DNA from: JBBKWX01 sp037969175 | GTDB taxonomy: Bacteria; Bacteroidota; Bacteroidia; AKYH767-A; JBBKVM01 | DNA length: 15,283 nucleotides | Direction: 5' to 3' | Assembly: GCA_037969175.1 (NCBI GenBank) | Contig: JBBKWX010000095.1 | Coordinates: 1-15,283 of the forward strand | Shown: positions 1 to 7,600 of the stretch, piece by piece | How the letters are laid out: each line of letters begins with the position of its first letter | Position numbering within the stretch: the stretch's first letter is position 1 | Notes under the pieces: model-generated | What the model was told of the DNA's origin: nothing | The model's input: the letters and a program-made list of their open reading frames with translations, nothing else | The model's database searches: none | Made by a program: the position numbers and the translations under genes

Positions 1-1518
1 GGTACATGGGGACCATCAGCTTTGGGTAAGATCCAATATCAAACAGCCAAAGAAAATCCTCCGCATTTAGTTTGTGCCGTTCCATTAGTTGCAGGTCCAC
101 AAACGAATTATCAGGAATACTATCCCGGTGGAGTCTTGAGAACAGAATATGTAAACACACTTGATCTCCTTGGTTTTGGCACAAGCCCGGTTATCCTGGC
201 CAATCAGGTTTTTAACCTGCTATGGCAAATTACACAAAACGCTACTTTTTATCCTGCATCTATTCAAATCCCAATGCTCATGATCGGAGGTTGGTATGAT
301 CACAATACTGAATTGATGACAGCATTTTTTGAAGCGATAAGAACACAGAGTCCTGTAAATGTGCGAACACAACATCGGTTATTGATGGGTCCCTGGGCTC
401 ATGGAGGTAATGGGACTGCCTATGTTGGATCTGCACAACAAGGGGAGCTATCGTATCCAAATGCAGCAGGCTGGAATGATTCATTAGCGCTTGCATTTTT
501 TGATCATCATTTGCGATCTGTGAACAATAACTGGAACTCTACTTCGGTGGTCACGTATTATCAGATGGCTGAAAATAATTGGTACGGTGATACGCAATGG
601 CCAACAGGGAACATTAATTCATTGGCTTTATATCCACATGCAAACGGACAGCTTGAATTTAATCCTCCAACAAATAATATCGCTGTTAGTTTTTCATCAG
701 ATCCAAAGGATCCTTCCCCAACAATTGGAGGACCTACTCTTGCTCCCGGGTTAATGCAAGGACCCTATAATCAGGATCCGGCTGTGGAAGGACGTAGCGA
801 CTTGATCAAATTTACAACTTCACCTTTAACTCAAGAGATCAAAGTAAAAGGGGCAATCAAATTTTTCTCTACTTTGATGATCAACAGAACAGATGCCGAT
901 CTTGCAATCCGACTAACAGATGTATACCCGGATGGCAGATCTATGTTGATCAAAGATGGAATAATCAGGGCTCGATTTAGAAATGGTTTCTCAGCAAGCG
1001 ACACTTTATCAGTAGTTCCCGGACAAAATTTTGATGTAAGGATAGATCTGGGTGAAACTGCATATACTTTCCTTCCGGGGCATTGTATTCGCATCGATGT
1101 AAGTGCTGCAAATTATTCTAGGTTTGATGTCAATCTGAACAACGGAGGAGCCATGTATATTGCAGGAGACAGCTTGAATGTAACACATACTTTACGAATG
1201 GGGCCCTTGGTAAATACCTTGCTGGATTTGCCTGTAGAAAGTGGAACGATGATTCAAGAAAATCTATTTAACAGAAATGATCTAAAATTCTATCCAAATC
1301 CGGTGTTTCCTAATTCAACTCTTTTTTTTGCTTCCGGATTCGCCGCAACCAACCTGGAAGTAGTTGATATTTCAGGCAAGAAACAATCAGGATGGAAGTT
1401 TGATGCTGAAAAGAAAAGCATACAATGTGGAGATAAAACAGGCGTTTACATTTTACGTATTACAAATAAATTGGGAATTTCGGCAACAGGAAAACTGGTG
1501 ATTATGCCTCAGGAGTAG
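1..1518 (+). CDS. CocE/NonD-type alpha/beta hydrolase (S15-like), 5'-truncated, with T9SS sorting domain
   Basis: This is the C-terminal part of a secreted hydrolase related to cocaine esterase, glutaryl acylase and X-Pro dipeptidyl peptidase. The reading frame is open to base 1, so the gene begins upstream; the TTG at 22 is an internal leucine codon. Codons 1-10 read GTWGPSALGK, which fits the nucleophile elbow with the catalytic serine at 16-18. The acid is the Asp of GGWYD (298-300) and the base is the His of GPWAHGG (400-402), so the triad looks complete. A PepX_C-type beta-sandwich follows (about 770-1200, with an NYSRFDVNLNNGG motif). The last 75 residues, starting around FYPNPVFPNS, are a T9SS type A sorting domain, implying export across the outer membrane and surface attachment or release. 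The substrate (ester, amide or peptide) cannot be told from the sequence. Confidence 0.9.
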   Translation, partial: GTWGPSALGKIQYQTAKENPPHLVCAVPLVAGPQTNYQEYYPGGVLRTEYVNTLDLLGFGTSPVILANQVFNLLWQITQNATFYPASIQIPMLMIGGWYDHNTELMTAFFEAIRTQSPVNVRTQHRLLMGPWAHGGNGTAYVGSAQQGELSYPNAAGWNDSLALAFFDHHLRSVNNNWNSTSVVTYYQMAENNWYGDTQWPTGNINSLALYPHANGQLEFNPPTNNIAVSFSSDPKDPSPTIGGPTLAPGLMQGPYNQDPAVEGRSDLIKFTTSPLTQEIKVKGAIKFFSTLMINRTDADLAIRLTDVYPDGRSMLIKDGIIRARFRNGFSASDTLSVVPGQNFDVRIDLGETAYTFLPGHCIRIDVSAANYSRFDVNLNNGGAMYIAGDSLNVTHTLRMGPLVNTLLDLPVESGTMIQENLFNRNDLKFYPNPVFPNSTLFFASGFAATNLEVVDISGKKQSGWKFDAEKKSIQCGDKTGVYILRITNKLGISATGKLVIMPQE

Positions 1519-1541
1519 TCAAAAGAATACGTTTAGTTTTG

Positions 1542-1549
1542 TAAATTTG
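1542..1549 (+). promoter_or_regulatory. Bacteroidota -7 element upstream of the YugP-like gene
   Basis: TAAATTTG is a full match to the Bacteroidota sigma-70 -7 consensus TAnnTTTG and lies 20 bp before the ATG at 1570. No clear TTG at the expected -33 distance is visible, so the call rests on one element and its position in the 51-bp gap. Confidence 0.4.
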
Positions 1550-1569
1550 CAGACTTAAATCAATAAATT

Positions 1570-2250
1570 ATGATCGGCATTTATGTCATTGCATTTGTTT
1601 TTATGATCATCGGCTGGCTTGTAGGAAACCAGCTGAAAAATAAGTTCCGTAAATACAGTAAGGAAACACTTGCCGGTGGTATGAGCGGGAAAGAAATTGC
1701 TGAAAGGATGTTGAGAGATAATGGGATCTATGATGTAAAAATTATTTCCGTAGAAGGTCAATTAACAGATCACTATAATCCGATTGAAAAAACTGTAAAC
1801 CTGAGCAGGGATGTATATATGGGCAGGAATGCGGCAGCGGCGGCTGTTGCAGCACATGAATGTGGTCATGCTGTACAGCATGCAACTGCATATAGTATGT
1901 TGCAATTGAGATCCGCTCTTGTTCCTATCGTAAGTATTTCATCGAAATTCGTGCAATGGGTTTTACTTGCAGGAATCCTTTTGATAAATACATTTCCAAA
2001 TTTATTGATGTTCGGCATCTTTATGTTTGGAGCGATAACTTTGTTCAGTTTTATAACACTTCCGGTTGAATTTGATGCTAGCAAACGCGCTTTGGTCTGG
2101 TTAGAAAATAGCAGGCTGGTAACAAGTACAGAACATAAGAAAGCCAAAGATGCATTGTGGTGGGCAGCTATGACCTATGTAGTAGCAGCATTATCAACAC
2201 TTGCAACCTTACTTTATTACATCTCCCTTTATCTCGGAAGAAGAAATTAA
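1570..2250 (+). CDS. YugP-like membrane zinc metallopeptidase (Zn_peptidase_2 family)
   Basis: A 226-residue integral membrane protein of the YugP / neutral zinc metallopeptidase family, at the usual family length. The HExxH zinc motif is HECGH at residues 96-100. The conserved PVEFDASKRA segment at about 165-174 should supply the third zinc ligand (E167 or D169). Hydrophobic segments lie at about 1-20, 115-140, 143-164 and 197-222, placing the active site at the membrane. The physiological substrate of the family is not well defined; a role in envelope protein quality control is only a guess. The gene starts at an ATG 51 bp after the hydrolase stop, behind its own -7-like element. It converges with the dehydrogenase gene, and the two stop codons share a TTAA at 2247-2250. 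Confidence 0.9.
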   Translation: MIGIYVIAFVFMIIGWLVGNQLKNKFRKYSKETLAGGMSGKEIAERMLRDNGIYDVKIISVEGQLTDHYNPIEKTVNLSRDVYMGRNAAAAAVAAHECGHAVQHATAYSMLQLRSALVPIVSISSKFVQWVLLAGILLINTFPNLLMFGIFMFGAITLFSFITLPVEFDASKRALVWLENSRLVTSTEHKKAKDALWWAAMTYVVAALSTLATLLYYISLYLGRRN

Positions 2251-3698
2251 TTTCCGATACGGATACAAATATTTTTTTCTTCTGTAAAGAAATGTAAAGC
2301 ATGAAAGCCTCCTTCACGCCCTACTCCACTTTGCTTTACACCACCGAAGGGAGTTCGCAGATCACGAAGTAACCAGCAATTGATCCATACAATTCCCATG
2401 TCCAAAGCAGATGCAACCCTATGAGCACGGCTCAGATTTTCAGTCCAAACAGTAGCAGCCAAACCATACTGAGTTGAATTAGCAAATTTCAGAACCTCCT
2501 CCTCATTATCGAAAGGTACAAGCGTAACAACAGGACCAAAGATCTCTTCTTGATTTGTGCGACAATCAAAAGGCAATCCTTCTATAACTGTAGGTTCAAT
2601 AAAATATCCATTCTTGCAACGTCCTTCGGGATGAATCTGATTCCCACCGCTAAGAATAGTTCCTCCTTCAGCTTTTGCCAGTTCTATATAATAAAGAACT
2701 TTTTCCATATGCGCTTTGGAAACTACCGCACCCATAAAATTCTCATCATCATCCGGATCCCCAACTTTCAATGAATTTATCTCTGCTACAAAACGGGATT
2801 TGAATTTATCATAAATAGTTCTTTCAATGAAGATCCTGGATCCACATAAGCAGATCTCTCCCTGATTTGAAAAAGAACTTCTGATAGTTGTCTTTATGGC
2901 TTTGTCAAGATCACAATCTGCAAAAATGATATTCGGATTCTTACCTCCCAATTCAAGTGATAGTTTCTTGAACATTGGAGCTGCAACTCTTGAGATCTCA
3001 GCCCCTGTTGATGTTCCACCGGTAAATGATATTGCTTTAATCTTTGGATGCGCTGTAATAGCTGCTCCAACATTGGGACCGGTACCATGAATAATATTCA
3101 ACACCCCTTTCGGTAAACCCGCTTCAATACATAATTCGCTCAACAAAAAAGCAGTCATGGGAGTTATCTCAGATGGCTTTGCAATTACTGCACATCCACT
3201 TGCTATGGCAGGAGCTATTTTCCAGGTAAAAAGATACAGCGGCAGATTCCAGGGAGAAATACATCCAACAACTCCAACAGGCTTGCGCTGAGTATAATTT
3301 AGGGCTGAAGGAATGTCGGTTGAAAACGCTTCATCTTTATCATGCAAAATAGCAGTTGCGAAAAATCTGAAATTGGCTGAAGCTCTTGGAATATCTACTT
3401 GTCTTGCTTGCTTTACCGTTTTACCATTATCAACGGATTCAGCTTTTGCAAGTCTCTCATGGTCGCGATCGATCAGATCAGCGATCCTGAGCATGACACG
3501 TGAGCGTTCTTCTGCGGGAGTTTGTGACCATTCTTCGAATGCTCTTGAAGCAACATCCACCGCCAACTCCACATCCTTTTCATTTGAATCAGGAATCAAA
3601 CTATATACTTCACCAATAGCCGGATTGAAATTATCAATGTAATTCTCTGAGAATGGAGCGATCAATTCTCCATTTATATAATTCAGTATCTTTTCCAT
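2247..3698 (-). CDS. Aldehyde dehydrogenase, probably 2-aminomuconate 6-semialdehyde dehydrogenase
   Basis: A full-length 483-residue NAD(P)-dependent aldehyde dehydrogenase, cytoplasmic. Visible landmarks are SPWN with the oxyanion Asn151, the cofactor-binding FTGG at 225-228, the general base Glu249 in LELGGKNP, the nucleophile Cys283 in NQGEICLCGSR, and Glu385 in EEIFGPV. Within the superfamily, several stretches (VDIPRASANFRFFA, FSNQGEICLC, VWINCWLLRDL) closely resemble ALDH8A1 and 2-hydroxymuconic or 2-aminomuconic semialdehyde dehydrogenases. The best guess is therefore oxidation of 2-aminomuconate semialdehyde in the kynurenine route of tryptophan breakdown. No other kynurenine gene is in the window, so the substrate is inferred from family resemblance. 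The gene is divergent from the fructosamine kinase gene across a 70-bp gap rich in inverted repeats. Confidence 0.92.
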   Translation of the reverse strand: MEKILNYINGELIAPFSENYIDNFNPAIGEVYSLIPDSNEKDVELAVDVASRAFEEWSQTPAEERSRVMLRIADLIDRDHERLAKAESVDNGKTVKQARQVDIPRASANFRFFATAILHDKDEAFSTDIPSALNYTQRKPVGVVGCISPWNLPLYLFTWKIAPAIASGCAVIAKPSEITPMTAFLLSELCIEAGLPKGVLNIIHGTGPNVGAAITAHPKIKAISFTGGTSTGAEISRVAAPMFKKLSLELGGKNPNIIFADCDLDKAIKTTIRSSFSNQGEICLCGSRIFIERTIYDKFKSRFVAEINSLKVGDPDDDENFMGAVVSKAHMEKVLYYIELAKAEGGTILSGGNQIHPEGRCKNGYFIEPTVIEGLPFDCRTNQEEIFGPVVTLVPFDNEEEVLKFANSTQYGLAATVWTENLSRAHRVASALDMGIVWINCWLLRDLRTPFGGVKQSGVGREGGFHALHFFTEEKNICIRIGN

Positions 3699-3715
3699 AA
3701 CATTAAATAAAGTAT

Positions 3716-3723
3716 CAAAGATA
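3716..3723 (-). promoter_or_regulatory. -7 element for the aldehyde dehydrogenase gene
   Basis: Read on the minus strand this is TATCTTTG, a full match to TAnnTTTG, 17 bp before the ATG at 3698. It would give a very short leader. It sits inside the small palindrome GTATC-AAA-GATAC (3712-3724), so a protein bound there would mask the promoter. No good -33 TTG was found. Confidence 0.4.
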
Positions 3724-3724
3724 C

Positions 3725-3744
3725 AGAAGGGTATCGAGCCTTCT
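3725..3744. repeat. Inverted repeat AGAAGG-N8-CCTTCT in the divergent gap
   Basis: A 6-bp perfect inverted repeat with an 8-bp spacer, between the dehydrogenase -7 element and the 18-bp palindrome at 3741-3758, sharing its last 4 bases with the latter. It could be an operator half or a weak hairpin in the dehydrogenase leader region; there is no T-run after it on either strand that would make it a terminator. Confidence 0.4.
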
Positions 3745-3758
3745 AAATCTATTTAGAA
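3741..3758. promoter_or_regulatory. 18-bp palindrome, candidate operator between divergent genes
   Basis: TTCTAAATCTATTTAGAA is two perfect 8-bp inverted arms around a 2-bp centre. It lies 10 bp before the kinase ATG (3769) and about 18 bp upstream of the putative dehydrogenase -7 element. Size and symmetry suit a dimeric helix-turn-helix repressor able to affect both divergent genes. No regulator gene adjoins it, so the cognate protein is unknown. Confidence 0.45.
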
Positions 3759-3768
3759 AAAACCATTC

Positions 3769-4626
3769 ATGCTACCTGAAGATATAAAGAAGTTGATCTT
3801 GCCTGTTACCGGGGAGATTATTAGGGTTTCAACATGTTCAGGAGGTTCAATCAATTTAGCTTTAAAAATTGAAGCTGAAAATGGGTTCTTTTTTCTAAAG
3901 TATAATACTAATCCACCGGGAAATGATATGTTTGAAACCGAAGCCAGAGGATTAGATTTATTGAGTAGAACTGATGGGCCCTTTATCCCGAAAGTAAATC
4001 AATTCGGAGTAAGTCATGGCATCATTTTCATCCTTATGGATTTTATTGAAAATGGACCAAAAACCAAAACTTTCTGGGAAAATTTTGGAAGGCAACTTGC
4101 TAATCTTCATTTGAAGCATGCAGCATATTTTGGCGAGGAAAATGATAACTATATTGGATCATTAAAACAAAAAAACACCAAGCATAAATCCTGGTCTGAA
4201 TTTTTTAAAAATGAAAGGCTGTTACCTCAATGGAAACTTGCAAGAGACAGGGGTTATTTTAACTCTGCAATTGATGCTCAGTTTAACGGATTTCTGAACA
4301 GACTGTCTGAATTTTTTCCTGAAGAACAATCCTCTTTATTACATGGAGATCTATGGAGCGGTAATTTTGTTTCCGGAAAAAATAACAAGCCCTGGCTTAT
4401 CGATCCGGCAATGTATTATGGACACCGAGAAATGGATCTGGCTATGAGCAAATTATTTGGAGGCTTTGACCCCCTATTTTACTCTGCATATCAGGAAGTA
4501 TATCAGCTTGAAAATGAATGGGAAAGCAGAATAGATTTGTGCAATCTTTATCCGCTATTGGTCCATGTTAACCTCTTTGGCGGGGCATATGCATTTGATG
4601 TTCAAACTATTCTAAGTCGAATTTAA
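3769..4626 (+). CDS. Fructosamine kinase family protein (ketosamine-3-kinase-like)
   Basis: A 285-residue cytoplasmic protein of the fructosamine-3-kinase/ketosamine-3-kinase family, which phosphorylates sugars attached to amines by glycation so that the adduct falls off. The aminoglycoside-phosphotransferase-like fold is supported by the ATP-binding lysine K44 (FFLKYN) and E58. The catalytic HGDLWSGN is at 192-199 (D194, N199), and the metal-binding IDPAMYYGHREMDLAM starts at 211 (D212). The YYGHRE version of this last motif is characteristic of the family. Length is normal and the C-terminus (VNLFGGAYAFDVQTIL) matches the family end. The gene is divergent from the dehydrogenase and 62 bp upstream of the protease gene. 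The true substrate, protein-bound or free ketosamines, is not evident. Confidence 0.9.
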   Translation: MLPEDIKKLILPVTGEIIRVSTCSGGSINLALKIEAENGFFFLKYNTNPPGNDMFETEARGLDLLSRTDGPFIPKVNQFGVSHGIIFILMDFIENGPKTKTFWENFGRQLANLHLKHAAYFGEENDNYIGSLKQKNTKHKSWSEFFKNERLLPQWKLARDRGYFNSAIDAQFNGFLNRLSEFFPEEQSSLLHGDLWSGNFVSGKNNKPWLIDPAMYYGHREMDLAMSKLFGGFDPLFYSAYQEVYQLENEWESRIDLCNLYPLLVHVNLFGGAYAFDVQTILSRI

Positions 4627-4688
4627 AAGCCTCATGTAAAAGCTATTCCTATTTTTTATAACTTGGGTTCTCAAATCCCCACTACCCT

Positions 4689-7600
4689 ATGCGTTTAAAT
4701 GCTACTCTACTCTTTACAGTGGTCCTACTATTTTGCAACACTGTAAAGGCTCAACAATCTGAAAAAAAATATGTATTGCAATTGCAATCCGGAATTGTTG
4801 AAACTACAGCAAACCTGAATGAAACATCTGTTGTTTCCGTAAACAATTCAGAAATAATTAATAACAGATATTACCGTATCATACAATTTAAAGATATACC
4901 AACCGAAGCCACCAAAGCCAATTTAGAGGCTTCCGGTTTTCGATTGCTCGACTACTTACCGAATTATGCTTGGTTTGTTTCCATCGACAGGAATGCAGAT
5001 CTAAAACTTTTAAATTCATTTGGTGCAAGAAGTATAATTCCCGTTGAAGCTGAAATGAAAAAACCACAACTTAATGATATTTCAAACATACCAACTATTG
5101 CAAGAAAAGGTAAAAACAACCTGTTGGTAAATCTGAATTTTTATGCGGATGTCACAAAAGAAATTGCAATAAATACATTAAGCATAAATGGATTTGAGAT
5201 CGTTGATTTTGGAAAAAATGATCCGACTATAAAAGTCCTGGTTTCAATAAATGATCTGGACAGACTTGCTTCACTTTCTTCAGTTTATTTTATTTCACCT
5301 GATGAAGGAGATCCTGTACCGGATGATACAGAAGGAAGATCATTGCACAGATCAAGTGCCATCAATACGGATTATGGTGCGGGAAGACATTATGATGGAA
5401 CCGGTGTGGTTATGGCTATTGCAGATGATGGAACCATAACACCACACATAGATTTTACGGGTAGATTAACACAAAATACAACTACAAATTCGGGAACACA
5501 TGGTGATATGACATCCGGAATTGCTGTGGGAGCTGGTAACCGGGATCCGAAAATCACAGGTGCTGCAACTGGCGCATATTTACAATTATACTATATCAAT
5601 AACTACCCGCATATCGTAAATGCAGTTTCAAATCTTGCCACTTTGGGAACTGTTATTACAAGCACATCTTATAGCGAAGGAACCGGAGGAGTTTATACAA
5701 CGAATTCAAGTTTCATTGATAATCAAATCAGAACGAACCCATCCTTGCTACATATTTTTTCTGCAGGCAATGCAGGTACAAGCAGTGGTGGAAGCGGTTA
5801 TCCAACCGGTTGGGGAAATATTACCGGAGGATATAAAGCAGGTAAGAGTGTTATCGCCTCCGGAAATTTGAATAACAAAGATGTTCTTGAAAATTCAAGT
5901 AGTCGTGGACCGGCTGCGGATGGGCGTATCAAGCCTGATCTTTGTGCAAATGGATATAATCAGTTAAGCACGAATGCACCAAACGGAAACCAGGTGGGTG
6001 GTGGAACTTCAGCAGCATCTCCAAGTATTGGAGGTTGCACAGCTCAGTTGTATCATGCTTATAAAACCCTTAACGGAGGATCTAATCCTGAAGGTGCCTT
6101 GATCAAAGCTGCCATGTTAAATACTGCTGAAGATCTTGGTAATGCGGGTCCGGATTTTAAACATGGCTGGGGAAGGATAAATGCTTTGAGAGCTGTTAAG
6201 ACCCTTGAGAATAACACATATCTAAGTTCAACTGTTGCTAACGGTGGCACTAATAACCACACTATCACTATTCCTGCAGGAGTTTCCCAGGTCAGAGTGA
6301 TGGTTTACTGGGCTGATTATGAAGGCTCACCTGCAGCAAGTAAAGCAATTGTAAACAATCTTGATATCCGAATGCAGGCTCCGGGAGGAATATGGTATAA
6401 TCCATGGATCCTGGATCCAACTAAAAACGCAGTGAATTTGAATCTCAATGCTGTTCGCGGTGTTGATACATTAAATCCGGTTGAACAGGTGACTTTGGAT
6501 TCACCAGTTGCTGGTTCATACACTGTAGAAGTTAATGGTACTTTAGTTCCAAACGGTCCTCAAAAATACTGGCTGGTTTATGAATTCCGGAAAGATGAGA
6601 TTGAAGTTACATACCCAATTGGTGGAGAGGGATTCGCTCCGGCTGAGACCCAAACATTGAGATGGGATGCACATGGTACAAGTGGCAATTTCACGATCGC
6701 TTATTCTACAAATAATGGAAGTACTTACACGACTATTACTACAACTGCAAGTGGTGCAGCCCGATTTTATGATTGGGTAGTTCCTTCTGTAGTAAGTGGT
6801 CAATGTCTGATCAGAATAACAAGAAGTACAGCAACCGGAACCAGTGCATCTAACTTTACGATCGTTGGTGTGCCAACAGGATTAGCTGTTGACTGGGCTT
6901 GTCCGGATTCATTAAGACTTATCTGGAATGCAGTTTCGGGAGCAACCGGTTATGAGATCTTTAAACTTGGAACCAAGTATATGGATGTTATCGGTACTAG
7001 CAACAACACGACCTTCGTTGGGACAGGAATTCCATCTACTGCAACTAATTGGTTTAGTGTAAGGGCTCTGACAACAAACAATGGAGCAGGTAGAAGAGCT
7101 GTTGCAATTACAAAGGCACCCGGTACATTTAATTGTCCTCAGGTTTGTATAAATCCACCCACCCCGGGAACTACAATTGCCAATACAAATGTTGTTTGTC
7201 AGGGTTCAGGTGTAAATCTGAGTCTTAGTGGAAATACAATTGGAACAGGTCAAACATATCAATGGCAATACTCGACAGGTAACGGAACCTGGTCTGACAT
7301 TTCAGGTGCGACTATTGAACTATTAACAGTGTATCCTATTTCAGATACATATTACCGATGTGCACTTACTTGTGGTGCGACTGCAGTTTCTGATTCCATA
7401 TTGATCGATGTATTTGCAGGACCATGTAACTATTGTACAGCTGGCGGGAATACATGTGATGAATATATTGGCAGCGTCACTTTTGGAAGCATCAGCAATT
7501 TAGGAACCGGTTGTACCGGTTATACAAATTATACATTGACACATAGTACAAATCTCACTGCCGGCACTCCTTATTCAATAACTGTTGTAAACCCTGTCAC

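Noticed and set aside
2896..3642. Open frames of 64 and 109 codons on the plus strand opposite the aldehyde dehydrogenase
   Set aside because: They lie antisense within a well-conserved gene, show no recognisable family or signal peptide, and their composition mirrors the codon pattern of the real gene.
3761..3768. CCATTCA before the fructosamine kinase start, resembling part of the LytTR repeat
   Set aside because: Only seven bases match and there is no second copy at a 21-bp distance.
4627..4688. Promoter for the S8 protease in the 62-bp gap
   Set aside because: AT-rich stretches such as TATTTTTTATAAC are present, but none matches TAnnTTTG well and no -33 TTG fits, so no site is called. 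No terminator hairpin for the upstream kinase gene was seen either.
5251..5871. Open frames of 62 and 83 codons inside the S8 protease in another frame
   Set aside because: They overlap the conserved catalytic region of the protease, which explains the sequence fully; their translations look like frame-shifted coding.
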